Source: Streptomyces sp. Edi4
GTDB lineage: Bacteria > Actinomycetota > Actinomycetes > Streptomycetales > Streptomycetaceae
Assembly (NCBI RefSeq): GCF_040253615.1
Contig: NZ_JBEJGY010000004.1
Location: 6,324,001-6,388,000 of the forward strand
Direction: 5' to 3'
Length of the DNA stretch: 64,000 nucleotides
Positions 36,095-44,857 of the stretch are shown here, piece after piece. The translations under genes and the position numbers were made by a program. Each line of letters opens with the position of its first letter. Within the stretch, counting starts at the first letter, position 1. The notes beneath the pieces were generated by a model, which was given only the letters and a program-made list of their open reading frames with translations, ran no database searches and had not been told where the DNA came from.

Positions 36095-37096
36095 ATGCGG
36101 ACCCGACACGTCTACCACGCGGTCGACTCGCACACCGAGGGCATGCCGACCCGCGTCATCACCGGCGGGCTCGGCGTCGTGCCGGGCGCCACCATGGCCG
36201 AGCGGCGGCGGTACTTCATGGAGCACATGGACCACATCCGTACGCTCCTGATGTACGAGCCGCGCGGCCACGCGGCGATGAGCGGGGCGATCCTCCAGCC
36301 GCCCACCCGCCCCGACGCGGACTTCGGCGTTCTGTACATCGAGGTGTCAGGACTGCTGCCGATGTGCGGCCACGGCACCATCGGCGTGGCCACCGTGCTG
36401 GTGGAGACCGGCATGGTCGCGGTCACCGAGCCCGTCACCACCGTCCGGCTCGACACCCCGGCCGGCCTGGTGAGCGTGGACGTGCGGGTGGAGGACGGCG
36501 CGGCGAAGTCCGTCACGCTGACCAACGTCCCCGCGTTCTGCGCGGCCCTGGACCGCAAGGTGGAGGTCCCCGGGCTCGGCACGGTCACCTACGACCTCGC
36601 CTACGGGGGCAACTTCTACGCCTTCGTCGAACTCGACGCGCTCGGTCTGCCCTTCGACCGCTCCCACAAGGGCGAACTGCTCGCCGCCGGACTCGACATC
36701 ATGGCCGCCATCAACGCCGCCTACGCGCCCGTCCATCCCGAGAACCCGGAGATCACCGGGGTCAAGCACGTCTACCTGGCGGCGCCCGGGTCGGACGCGA
36801 CGCGCTCGCGGCACGCCATGGCCATCCACCCGGGCTGGTTCGACCGCTCCCCGTGCGGCACCGGAACCTCTGCCCGGATGGCCCAGCTGCACGCCCGGGG
36901 CGCCCTCCCGCTCCACCGCGACTTCACCAATGAGTCCTTCATCGGTACGGAGTTCACCGGGCGGCTGGTGGACCGGGCCTCGGTCGGCCCCTACCCCGCC
37001 GTCGTGCCCCAGGTCACCGGCCGGGCCTGGATCACCGGGACCGCGCAGTACTTCCTGGACCCGGCCGACCCCTTCCCCGCGGGCTTCCTCCTCTAG
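36095..37096 (+). CDS. Proline racemase-family 4-hydroxyproline epimerase
   Basis: 333 residues. Both catalytic cysteines are present, MCGHGTIG near residue 90 and DRSPCGTGTSA near 253. This points to a racemase or epimerase rather than a dehydratase, in which one Cys is replaced. The N-terminal VDSHTEGMPTRVI is typical. The neighbouring DHDPS-family enzyme supports 4-hydroxyproline 2-epimerase over proline racemase. ATG 36095 has AAAGGGAGG upstream. Confidence 0.9.
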   Translation: MRTRHVYHAVDSHTEGMPTRVITGGLGVVPGATMAERRRYFMEHMDHIRTLLMYEPRGHAAMSGAILQPPTRPDADFGVLYIEVSGLLPMCGHGTIGVATVLVETGMVAVTEPVTTVRLDTPAGLVSVDVRVEDGAAKSVTLTNVPAFCAALDRKVEVPGLGTVTYDLAYGGNFYAFVELDALGLPFDRSHKGELLAAGLDIMAAINAAYAPVHPENPEITGVKHVYLAAPGSDATRSRHAMAIHPGWFDRSPCGTGTSARMAQLHARGALPLHRDFTNESFIGTEFTGRLVDRASVGPYPAVVPQVTGRAWITGTAQYFLDPADPFPAGFLL

Positions 37097-37235
37097 CTTG
37101 ATCTTTAACGACCGGCGGCGAATGCTGCCTCGAACTTGACCCCTCGGTTCGGTAATCGGCATACGTCAGAGCGGCCTTCGGCTGAACATGTGCTCCGACC
37201 AAGGAACACACACGTCCAGCACGAAGGCCGTGAGG

Positions 37236-37424
37236 ATGAGTCTGCTGCACCACGATGTCCGGCGAGAGTCGTTGGCTGAACTGTCATGCTTCCGGGGCGA
37301 GTTCTGCTCCTGCCTCACCGCGCGTTCGGACGCGTTGTTCGAGCTGACCGATGCTGTTCTGTGCGGTGACGGGCCGGTGAAGTCGCTGGCCGAGCTGTCC
37401 CTGGTGGGTGAACACCCAGTCCGG
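37236..37424 (+). mobile_element. Transposase remnant (N-terminal about 62 codons)
   Basis: The start ATG and about 62 codons read as the N-terminus of an actinobacterial DDE transposase: LAELSCFRGEFCSCLTARSDALFELTDAVLCGDGPVKSLAELSLVGEH. Directly after this the family sequence stops and an unrelated hairpin-rich stretch begins. The rest of the element, including the catalytic domain, is missing. I cannot assign the IS family or see terminal inverted repeats. It marks a past insertion or deletion at the left edge of the azapteridine-type cluster. Confidence 0.65.
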
Positions 37425-37445
37425 CCGGCGGCAAGGAGCCCGGCG

Positions 37446-37500
37446 AGGCCGGCGTCGCGACACCACCGCCCGGGCGGGCGGGTGGCCGCGACGCCGGCCT
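37446..37500. repeat. Large imperfect hairpin at the transposase breakpoint
   Basis: AGGCCGGCGTCGCG (37446-37459) and CGCGACGCCGGCCT (37487-37500) are a perfect 14-base inverted pair. The interior (CCACC...GGTGG and CCCGGGCGGG) can extend the stem. It may be a terminator or the scar of the deletion that truncated the transposase. Confidence 0.7.
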
Positions 37501-38018
37501 TGTCGCGCGTCGGCGAAAGGGAGGTGTTTCGGTCGTATCACGGGTGATCGACACGACCGCGTACGCCTCGCGGAGCCGTCCGCGCCCCCGCGTCACGCAG
37601 CATCAATGCCGTCAACTTCCTTGTTCGCGCGGCACGTTGAGTTTTGGCCAGACGTGGTGATCGGCGTCTGGAGACCTTTTCGATTGCGTCGATAGTTGTT
37701 AGGTTCGCGCAGTCGTATGCCCCAGCTCGGTCAAGAGTGAGCGGAGAAGGTACATCCTGCGCAAGGAACGGCAAGACAAAGACACCCCGATGTCAGGGAG
37801 CTGAAACCCTCCGGCCTGTCGGGCACCGCGTCTTCTCGGAAGGACCCGGGAGGCGCGACGCGGCCGGGACGCCTCGCTTCTTTGCTGTCCGGCCGACCGG
37901 CTGGACATGGGGCACCTCTCGCGGCGGGCGCCGCGAAGTGACGGCGGTCCCGAAGGCCCGGTCCCGGTCTCCCATCCATAGATCACGCGTGGTCGTCGCG
38001 GTTCGATGAGAGGTGATG
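37501..38018. other. AT-richer intergenic region before the toxB-like gene
   Basis: About 500 bases without a credible gene. The segment 37640-37800 has lower GC than the surroundings and short decayed frames (for example a stretch reading YILRKERQDKDTPMSGS before a stop), perhaps more remnant sequence. A TAGGTT -10-like box lies near 37694. No FMN riboswitch signature is visible although a riboflavin-type gene follows. The promoter of the nine-gene operon should lie here. Confidence 0.45.
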
Positions 38019-38666
38019 ATGGAAGAGCGCTTGGACGCCGGCCCACGGGCGGGATCCTCCCCCAGAATCCGGGAGCGGGTCGAGATCGCCCTGAACATCG
38101 GCCCGCGTGCCCCCCTGAACGCGGAGATGATCAGTTTTCAAGGGCTCGCCGACGACGGCGAGCACTTGGCCATCAGGCTGGGAGAGCCCGGCGGCGGGGT
38201 GCCGCTCGTGCGTCTGCACTCGGAGTGCCTGACCGGAGACGTGTTCGGTTCGGTGCGCTGCGACTGCGGGCCCCAGCTGCACGAGGCCCTGACCAAGATC
38301 GCGAGCCGGGGCGGCTATCTGCTCTATCTGCGCCAGGAGGGCCGGGGCATCGGCCTGTACAACAAGCTGGACGCCTACCGGCTCCAGGACCAGGGGTACG
38401 ACACCTACGCGGCCAACCGCATGCTGGGCCGCAGCGGCGACGAACGCGACTACACCGTGGCCGCCCAGATCCTGCGCTGCCTCGGCGTCGAGAAGATCGA
38501 CCTGCTCACCAACAACCCCGACAAGGTCGAGCAACTGCGCCGCAACGGCGTGCTGTTGCGCGCCGTGGAATCCACCGATGTGCATTCCAATCCCAGTAAC
38601 GCCCGCTATCTCGAAGCCAAGGTCAACGTGGCGCAGCACGCCATCGAGCTCGGGAGTACGTACTGA
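38019..38666 (+). CDS. GTP cyclohydrolase II, ToxB-like
   Basis: 215 residues. It opens GTP and releases formate and pyrophosphate to give the diaminopyrimidine used for riboflavin or azapteridines. Zinc ligands CLTGDVFGSVRCDCG and the RQEGRGIGL motif are intact. The protein is the stand-alone RibA type, without a fused DHBP synthase. Being first in an operon with WD-repeat, SUMF1-fold and methyltransferase genes, it corresponds to toxB of toxoflavin clusters. Three in-frame starts exist (GTG 38013, ATG 38016, ATG 38019); the last has GAGAGG at the best spacing. Confidence 0.9.
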   Translation: MEERLDAGPRAGSSPRIRERVEIALNIGPRAPLNAEMISFQGLADDGEHLAIRLGEPGGGVPLVRLHSECLTGDVFGSVRCDCGPQLHEALTKIASRGGYLLYLRQEGRGIGLYNKLDAYRLQDQGYDTYAANRMLGRSGDERDYTVAAQILRCLGVEKIDLLTNNPDKVEQLRRNGVLLRAVESTDVHSNPSNARYLEAKVNVAQHAIELGSTY

Positions 38667-38667
38667 G

Positions 38668-40371
38668 ATGATCCAGCACCGAGGACCGATCAGTGGCGTC
38701 GCCGCCCACAAGGACACCTTCGTGGCGACCGCCGGCTACGACAACCAGGTCATTCTGTGGCGGGCGGACGACAAGACCCCGCTGGCCCGGGCCACCCACG
38801 ACCATCTGGCCAACCAAGTGGTGTTCAGCCCGGACGGCCGGCACCTGCTCACCTCGTCGAGCGACTACACCGCGCGCCTGTGGTCCGTGCCGGACCTCAA
38901 GCTCCTCGCGGTCTTCTCCGACCACGACGACGACGTGGAGATGGCCGTCTTCCACCCCACCGAACCCCTCGTGGCCACCGCGTCGCGCGACCACCGCGTC
39001 CGGGTGTACGGCTTCGACGGACGGCTGCGCCACGTGTTCGCGGGACACACCGCCGACGTCATCTCGGTGGCCTGGTCCCACCCCGGTCCCGGCGGGAGCG
39101 AGGCGGAGCTGGTCTCCTCCAGCGACGACGGCACCATCCGCAGGTGGTCCCCGGCCACCGGCGGCCCGGTCGGCGAGATCGACCTGGGCGGCGTGGAGAC
39201 GGACACCGTGGCCCTGGCCGCCGACGGCACCACCTACGCCGGAAACGACGAGGGCCAGATCATCGTCATCGACGAACACGGCACCCACCTCCACCCGGCG
39301 CACGAGGCGGGCATCAAACGGCTGGTCCTTCAGAGCGCCAACGGCCTTCTGGTGAGCCTGAGTTACGACCGTACGATGCGGGTGTGGGACACCGCCGACG
39401 GGCTGCGGCCCATCGCCTCCGCCGCGCTGCCCAGCGAGGTGTGGCCGAGGTCGTGCGCGTTTCTGGGCGACTCGACGCTGGTCTTCGCGACCTTCGGATC
39501 GAGCTATGCCACCTACCGCATCGACCAGGAGAGCTGGGACCTCCAAGGGGTCGAGCCCACCGGCGGCGTCAACGCCGTCATCCAGCGGGGCGGGGCCACC
39601 TTGGCCATCGGTGACGCGGGCATCCTGCGCGAGGACGGCCAGGAGCGCACGCGTCTTGGCAGTCTGTGCAACTTCCTCGTGCAGGTGGGGGAGCGGGTGC
39701 TGACCGGCGGCCAGATGGGCGTCCTGTTCGACGCGCTCACCGGGGAAGCCCTCCACCAGCACCGCTCGCCGCTCAACTGTGGCGCCGCGTTCACCCGCGA
39801 GGGCCGCCCGCACGTGGTGATCGGGGCGTACACCGGCGAAGGCCTCGTGTTCTCGCTGGACGACGACGGCAAGCTCGTCTTCGAGCGGACACTCCCGCTG
39901 CACGCCAACGCCGTCAAGGACGTCGCGGTCTTCGACGACGTCATCTTCTCCGTGTGCGCCGACACCGGCGCCGCCTGGTTCTCCACCGCCGACTTCACCG
40001 AGACGGCGCGCCTGGATGCCGCGCACGACCGCATCGCCAACGGCTGCGCGGCGCTCGGCCCCGGCTGCTTCGCCAGCATCAGCCGCGATCTGAGACTGCG
40101 GATCTGGACCGGGACCTCGGCCCGGACCCTGACGACGCCGCACGACCACTCGGTGAAGTGCGTCGCGGCGTCCAGCGACGGCCGTCTGATCGCCACCGCC
40201 GCCTACAACGGTCTGGTGGCCGTCTACGACCGCGACAGTGACCGCTGGCCCGTCGTGGTGCGCCCGACCACCGCGGGCATCTCCTGTCTGCACTTCGACG
40301 CGGACCGTCGGCGCTGGCTGGCCGGCTCCTACGACGGATCGGTCTACGAGATACCCGTGGCGACCGGATGA
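38668..40371 (+). CDS. WD40-repeat protein, ToxC-like
   Basis: 567 residues of repeated WD40 blades from the first residue on, for example NQVILWRAD, YTARLWSVPD, HRVRVYGFDG, GTIRRWSPATG, RTMRVWDTADG and LRLRIWTGTS. Probably two beta-propellers or one large one. There is no signal peptide, kinase or protease domain. WD-repeat proteins are rare as single biosynthetic genes, but toxC of toxoflavin clusters is one, and this gene sits between toxB- and toxD-like genes, one base after the former and overlapping the latter. Role unknown; probably a scaffold or a diverged enzyme. Confidence 0.87.
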   Translation: MIQHRGPISGVAAHKDTFVATAGYDNQVILWRADDKTPLARATHDHLANQVVFSPDGRHLLTSSSDYTARLWSVPDLKLLAVFSDHDDDVEMAVFHPTEPLVATASRDHRVRVYGFDGRLRHVFAGHTADVISVAWSHPGPGGSEAELVSSSDDGTIRRWSPATGGPVGEIDLGGVETDTVALAADGTTYAGNDEGQIIVIDEHGTHLHPAHEAGIKRLVLQSANGLLVSLSYDRTMRVWDTADGLRPIASAALPSEVWPRSCAFLGDSTLVFATFGSSYATYRIDQESWDLQGVEPTGGVNAVIQRGGATLAIGDAGILREDGQERTRLGSLCNFLVQVGERVLTGGQMGVLFDALTGEALHQHRSPLNCGAAFTREGRPHVVIGAYTGEGLVFSLDDDGKLVFERTLPLHANAVKDVAVFDDVIFSVCADTGAAWFSTADFTETARLDAAHDRIANGCAALGPGCFASISRDLRLRIWTGTSARTLTTPHDHSVKCVAASSDGRLIATAAYNGLVAVYDRDSDRWPVVVRPTTAGISCLHFDADRRRWLAGSYDGSVYEIPVATG

Positions 40372-41339
40372 GCGCCCGGGCCAACCCCAACACGCTCGGC
40401 GACCGCGAGGCCATGGGTCTGCCCGAGACCTTCGTGCACCGCCCCTGGCTCTCGCCCGCCGCCTGCCGCCACCTGTACGGCAAGGCGCCCGACGAGCTGG
40501 TCGCCGCCCTGGAGGACGCGGCACTGCCCCTGGCGGAGCGCTGCGCGGCCGGCGCTCTGCTCGCCCTCCTTGGCGACCCGAGGATCGACCCCCTGGCGCC
40601 CGCCATGGTCGAGGTGCCCGGCGCCCGGGTGACGCTCGGCCTGCCGGCCGGGCGGGTCGAGGAGGTGGCCGCCGCGTGGAGCCACGTCGGGGTGCTGGCG
40701 GAGTGGATCGCGAAGGAGACCCCCGCGCACGAGGTGGAGATCGCGGGCTTTTGGCTGGCCCGGTACCCGGTGACCAACCTGGAGTACCGCCACTTCGCCG
40801 AGGAGACCAACACCCGCTGGCTGCCCACCAGTTGGCAGTTCGGGATCTACCCGGCCCACCTCGCCAACCATCCCGTGTGGACCGTGCCGCCCGAGGCCGC
40901 CGACGCCTACGCCCAGTGGCTCGGGCAGCGGACCGGGCGCCGTTTCAGGCTGCCCACGGAGGCCGAGTGGGAGTACGCGGCCGGCGGCGGGGACGGACGG
41001 GAGTACCCCTGGGGAGAGCACTGGGATCCGCACCTGGCCAACACCGCCGAGGCCGGGCCGCTGGGCACCACACCCGTCGGCGTCCACGGACCGGGCCGAA
41101 GCCCCTTCGGCGCCGACGACCTCGCGGGCAACGTCGAGGAGTACGTGGCCGACGACTACCGGCCCTACCCCGGCGGACCGCACATCGCCGACGACCTTTT
41201 GCGCGAGCGGGGCGGCTACCGGATCGCGCGCGGCGGCAGCTTCACCCGGTTCGGGGACCTGGCCCGCTGCCGCCGCCGGCACGGCCGGTACGGCAAGGCG
41301 ATCTACGCCATGGGATTTCGACTCGCGGAGACGCCATGA
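40368..41339 (+). CDS. SUMF1/FGE-fold protein, ToxD-like
   Basis: 323 residues. The C-terminal two thirds have the formylglycine-generating-enzyme fold: FWLARYPVTNLEYRHF, RLPTEAEWEYAAG, GADDLAGNVEEYV and RIARGGSF, ending MGFRLAE. The catalytic cysteine pair of true FGE, expected just after GGS, is absent; an Arg and an Ala stand there and the only nearby Cys is two residues later. So it is not a sulfatase-activating enzyme. A protein of this fold is ToxD of toxoflavin clusters. ATG 40368 overlaps the WD40 stop; no sulfatase gene is near. Confidence 0.87.
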   Translation: MSARANPNTLGDREAMGLPETFVHRPWLSPAACRHLYGKAPDELVAALEDAALPLAERCAAGALLALLGDPRIDPLAPAMVEVPGARVTLGLPAGRVEEVAAAWSHVGVLAEWIAKETPAHEVEIAGFWLARYPVTNLEYRHFAEETNTRWLPTSWQFGIYPAHLANHPVWTVPPEAADAYAQWLGQRTGRRFRLPTEAEWEYAAGGGDGREYPWGEHWDPHLANTAEAGPLGTTPVGVHGPGRSPFGADDLAGNVEEYVADDYRPYPGGPHIADDLLRERGGYRIARGGSFTRFGDLARCRRRHGRYGKAIYAMGFRLAETP

Positions 41340-42349
41340 AACACATCGAAGCCCTGGACGCTCCCTATGAGTTCACCCCCGACGACCCGGTGGACCACGC
41401 CGCGCTCCAAGCCGCCCACCCCGCGTTCGCGGACTTCGCGGCCAAGCTCGGCAACACCTCCCTCATCGCCGTGCCGGGGCCGCCGGGCGGCGCGCAGGTG
41501 CTCGCCAAGTGCGAGTGGGAGAACCCGTCCGGATCCGTCAAGGACCGCGTCGCCTACGCGATGCTCGCGCGCGCCGTCCACGAACACGGCGACCTGCCCC
41601 TGACGCGGTTGAGCGTCCTTGAGTACTCCGGCGGGACGCTCGCCCGCTCCCTGGCCCGGCTGTGCGCCGGGCTCGGCGTCCGCGCGCGGTTCGTGCTGTC
41701 CTCCGCGAGCCCGCGCAGCCTCCTGGACGACCTGGCCGCCGACGGCGCGAGCGTGGTCCTGGTCGACAAGGACGCCGGCTTCATCGCGGTGATCCGTACC
41801 GCCCTCGACCTCGCCGCGCGCGATCCCGGCGTCCGGCTGCTCTACCAGCACCGCAACCCCGCCAACCTGGCGATGCACCAGCGCACCACGGGCGCCGAAC
41901 TGCTCGATCAGCTCGCCGGGCGCGCCCCGGCCGCCTGGGTCGCCTCGATCGGCACGGGCGGCACCCTGATCGGCACGCTTCGCGCGCTGCGCGAGCGCCA
42001 CCCGGACGTGCGGGCCATCGGCGTCACCCCCGACGAGCTGCCCTACGGCAGCCCCGAGCCGCCCAACGGCCTGCCCAAATACGCTGGTTCCGGGGGATTC
42101 GGGGACGGCATCCGTCAGCCGTTCGTCACCCTGCACGAGCACGAGGTGGAACACCACACCGTCTCCTACCCCCAGTGCCTGACCGCGATGGCCGACTTCC
42201 ACGAGCGCACCGGCCTGCGCATCGGCAGCTCCGCCGCCGCCAACTGGCTCATCAGCTGCCGGATCGCGGCCGGCCTCACCCCGGCCGAGACGGTCGTCAC
42301 GGTCTTCCCGGACGCCGGCACCCCGGAGGAATGGAGGCGGATCTCCTGA
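41336..42349 (+). CDS. Cysteine synthase-like PLP enzyme with altered substrate loop
   Basis: 337 residues, beta family of PLP enzymes. The Schiff-base lysine is Lys69 in NPSGSVKDR, and the phosphate loop GTGGTLIG lies near 203-210. The substrate loop, usually TSGNTG in O-acetylserine sulfhydrylase, reads EYSGGTLA, so the conserved Asn is replaced. This suggests another nucleophile or acceptor than sulfide. With the serine acetyltransferase homologue two genes on, it may make a beta-substituted alanine for the pathway product. Not part of the classical toxABCDE set. ATG 41336 overlaps the SUMF1-gene stop. Confidence 0.87.
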   Translation: MKHIEALDAPYEFTPDDPVDHAALQAAHPAFADFAAKLGNTSLIAVPGPPGGAQVLAKCEWENPSGSVKDRVAYAMLARAVHEHGDLPLTRLSVLEYSGGTLARSLARLCAGLGVRARFVLSSASPRSLLDDLAADGASVVLVDKDAGFIAVIRTALDLAARDPGVRLLYQHRNPANLAMHQRTTGAELLDQLAGRAPAAWVASIGTGGTLIGTLRALRERHPDVRAIGVTPDELPYGSPEPPNGLPKYAGSGGFGDGIRQPFVTLHEHEVEHHTVSYPQCLTAMADFHERTGLRIGSSAAANWLISCRIAAGLTPAETVVTVFPDAGTPEEWRRIS

Positions 42350-42990
42350 TGGCCGACCGCGACGACTACGGGGCGGTGCTGCGCCACGCCTTCCAGGTCA
42401 TCTACGACGACGGCCGGGACTCCTGGACCGCCGAGCCCGAGATGCGGCAGCTGACCGAACTGCTGCACCAGTGGATCGAGCCCGGCAGCCGCGTCCTGGA
42501 CGTGGGGGCCGGACGCGGCCTCGACACCCGGCGCCTGCTCGCCCTCGGCCACCGAGTGGTCGGCGTCGACCTCATCGACCTGCCCGAGTGGAAGGAACTC
42601 GCCGGACAGTGGGGGGAGCGGGTCTCGTTCGTGCTCGGTGACGTCACCGCCGTCACTGACCCCGAGGGCTTCGACGCCGTCATGGACAACGGCGCCCTGC
42701 ACCACCAGCACCCTGCGGACTACCAGAAGTACCTGGAGCGGCTGCGCCAGGCCCTGCGGCCCGGCGGTGTCCTCGCCATCAGCCTCTTCGTGCGCCCGCC
42801 GGAGGAACCCCAGGGGCTGCTGCGCGAGAGCCCCAACGGGCGCCTGGCCCGCGAGTTCACCCGGGCGGAGGCCGTGGAGCTCCTGGCCGGCGCCGGATTC
42901 GCCGTGCTCGCCGAGCGCCGGGTGCCCCGCAGCAGCCGGTCCGACTGGGCGTATCTCCTGCTGATCGCCCGGGCCCGCGAGAGCGGCTGA
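42349..42990 (+). CDS. SAM-dependent methyltransferase, ToxA-like role
   Basis: 213-residue class I methyltransferase. Motif I is VLDVGAGRGLDTRRL, the acidic end of beta-2 is VVGVDLIDL, and post-motif segments are VMDNGALHH and LRPGGVLAISLF. In toxoflavin clusters ToxA N-methylates the azapteridine; this gene occupies the same functional place. The alternative is methylation of an amino-acid-derived part. TGATG couples it to the preceding gene. Confidence 0.83.
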   Translation: MADRDDYGAVLRHAFQVIYDDGRDSWTAEPEMRQLTELLHQWIEPGSRVLDVGAGRGLDTRRLLALGHRVVGVDLIDLPEWKELAGQWGERVSFVLGDVTAVTDPEGFDAVMDNGALHHQHPADYQKYLERLRQALRPGGVLAISLFVRPPEEPQGLLRESPNGRLAREFTRAEAVELLAGAGFAVLAERRVPRSSRSDWAYLLLIARARESG

Positions 42991-42991
42991 G

Positions 42992-43561
42992 ATGAGGTCG
43001 CTCGTGGAGGACCTGCGCGTGGTCAGGGAGCGGGACGCGGCCGTCCGGTCGTGGGGCGAGGCGCTGCTCGCGCCCCACCTGCCCGCCCTCTGGCTGCACC
43101 GCGTCGCGCACCGGATCCATCGGCGCGGGCACCGCTTCACGGCCCGGCTGCTGACCCTGGCGGGCCGGGTCGTCTCCGGCGGCGTGGACATCCACCCCGG
43201 CGCCCGGATCGGACGGCGCCTGTTCATCGATCACGGCTTCGCCGTCGTCATCGGTGAACAGGCCGTGATCGGGGACGATGTGACGCTCTATCAGCAGGTC
43301 ACCATCGGCGCCGTCGGCTGGCGGCGGGACAAGCGCAGGGCGCCGGGCGAGCGGCGCCATCCCGTCATCGGTGACCGCGTGGTCATCGGTGTCAGCGCCT
43401 CCGTGCTCGGCCCGGTGGAGGTGGGTGACGACTGTGTGATCGGCGCCCACGCCCTCGTCCTGAGCGACGTCCCGCCCAAGAGCCGCGTCAAGGCGCCCGG
43501 TTCGCGGGTGAGCGCACGCGAACCCGCACTGCCCTGGGAGAGGAGTTCCGGATGCGCGTAG
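42992..43561 (+). CDS. Serine O-acetyltransferase-like enzyme
   Basis: 189 residues, a short N-terminal helical part and a left-handed beta-helix of hexapeptide repeats: IHPGARIGRRLFIDHGFAVVIGEQAVIGDDVTL follows in order, then VIGDRVVIGVSASVLGPVEVGDDCVIGAHALVL. The His in DHGF is the catalytic base of CysE. Housekeeping CysE is longer at the N-terminus. In this operon it would supply O-acetylserine, or a related activated serine, to the cysteine-synthase homologue. It ends inside the ATP-grasp gene (10-base overlap). Confidence 0.87.
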   Translation: MRSLVEDLRVVRERDAAVRSWGEALLAPHLPALWLHRVAHRIHRRGHRFTARLLTLAGRVVSGGVDIHPGARIGRRLFIDHGFAVVIGEQAVIGDDVTLYQQVTIGAVGWRRDKRRAPGERRHPVIGDRVVIGVSASVLGPVEVGDDCVIGAHALVLSDVPPKSRVKAPGSRVSAREPALPWERSSGCA

Positions 43562-44847
43562 CCGTCGTCGAGCACCAGACCGTCCGGCCGTTCGAACTGG
43601 TCCGCCAGGCCGTGGCGGCCGGGCACGAGGTCACCTTCGTCACCTGCGACCTCGACCTCTACCTCAAGGGCAGCGCGGTGGCCGACACCGATCTGCGGCT
43701 CGCGGCGCGGGTGGTGACCCCGTCGTCCACGGCGGACCCCGCCCGGCTGGTCGAGGCCCTTGCGCCGGTGGCAGCCGCGTCCGGTCTCGACGCGGTGATC
43801 ACGGTCAGCGAGCAGCACACCCTCGCCGTCGCGGAGGCGGGCGCCCGGCTCGGCCTGCCGCACACGGCGCTCGATGCGGTCCGGCTCACCCGGGACAAGT
43901 TCGGCGCCCGGCGCCGGCTCGCGCAGGCCGGCATTCCCCAGCCCGGATACCGGCTGGCCGCCACCGTCCAGGAGGCCGTCGCCGCTGCGCGGGACCTGCG
44001 CTGTCCGGTCGTCGTCAAACCCGTCGACGGCTCGGCGTCGGTGAACGTCGGCGTCGCCGAGGACCTGGCCCAGGCCGCCGAGTACGCCGAGAAGATCCTC
44101 GCGGTCGACGGATACGGCCGCTCCGCGCCCGCCGCCCGGCGCGTCCTGATCGAGGAGTACATGAGCGGTCCCGTGGTCAGCTGCGAGACCCTGAGCGCCG
44201 ACGGACACCACCTCGTCCTCGGCATCACCGACCGCGAACTGACCGCTCTGCCCCACCAGGTGGAGCTCGGCGGCTGCTTCCCGGCGCCGGTCGCCGAGGC
44301 CGAGCAGGTCGCCGCCGTGTGCCGGGCGGCGCTCGACGCCATCGGATTCGACCTGGGCGCGGCCCACACGGAACTCGTCCTGACCCCCGACGGCCCCCGC
44401 ATCGTGGAGATCAACGGCCGTCTGGCGGGCGGCCTCATGCCGTTCGTCTTCGGCGCCGCGCTCGGCCGCTCCCTCTACGCCGACCTCGTGGACGTGATCA
44501 CCACCCGGACCCTGCCGCGCCTCGCGCCGACCGGCCTGGTCGCGGGCATCCGTTCCCTGGTGGCCGAGCGGGGCGGGCGCCTGGCGGCCATCGAGCCGAG
44601 CCCGCTGCGCGAGCGGCCCGGCGTGGTCGACTACGAGATCCGGCGCAAGGTCGGCGACCACGTCCACCCGCCGCGCAACAACCGCGACCGGTGCGGATCG
44701 GTGATCACCCTGGCGCCCACCGCGCGGGAGGCCAGGGCCCTGGCCCACGAGGTGGCCGCCACCACCCGCCTCGTCATCACCCCGGCGGCCCCCGGCCAGA
44801 CCCCCTCGGCCGACCGGTCAACGACGTCATCCACCGTACGGAACTGA
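43552..44847 (+). CDS. ATP-grasp amino-acid ligase
   Basis: 431 residues, three-domain ATP-grasp ligase of the carboxylate-amine type. The ATP-binding CPVVVKPVDGSASVNVGV, RRVLIEEYMSGP and the metal site TELVLTPDGPRIVEINGRLAGG are all intact. Such enzymes join amino acids to amines in many small natural products. It probably couples an amino acid, perhaps the one made by the cysteine-synthase homologue, to another building block. ATG 43552 overlaps the acetyltransferase gene. Confidence 0.87.
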   Translation: MRVAVVEHQTVRPFELVRQAVAAGHEVTFVTCDLDLYLKGSAVADTDLRLAARVVTPSSTADPARLVEALAPVAAASGLDAVITVSEQHTLAVAEAGARLGLPHTALDAVRLTRDKFGARRRLAQAGIPQPGYRLAATVQEAVAAARDLRCPVVVKPVDGSASVNVGVAEDLAQAAEYAEKILAVDGYGRSAPAARRVLIEEYMSGPVVSCETLSADGHHLVLGITDRELTALPHQVELGGCFPAPVAEAEQVAAVCRAALDAIGFDLGAAHTELVLTPDGPRIVEINGRLAGGLMPFVFGAALGRSLYADLVDVITTRTLPRLAPTGLVAGIRSLVAERGGRLAAIEPSPLRERPGVVDYEIRRKVGDHVHPPRNNRDRCGSVITLAPTAREARALAHEVAATTRLVITPAAPGQTPSADRSTTSSTVRN

Positions 44848-44857
44848 GGAGTTGAGC

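Noticed and set aside
37501..38018. FMN riboswitch before the GTP cyclohydrolase II gene
   Set aside because: I looked for the conserved RFN-element core and did not find it.
40368..41339. Sulfatase-activating formylglycine-generating enzyme
   Set aside because: Both catalytic cysteine positions are substituted and no sulfatase gene is nearby.
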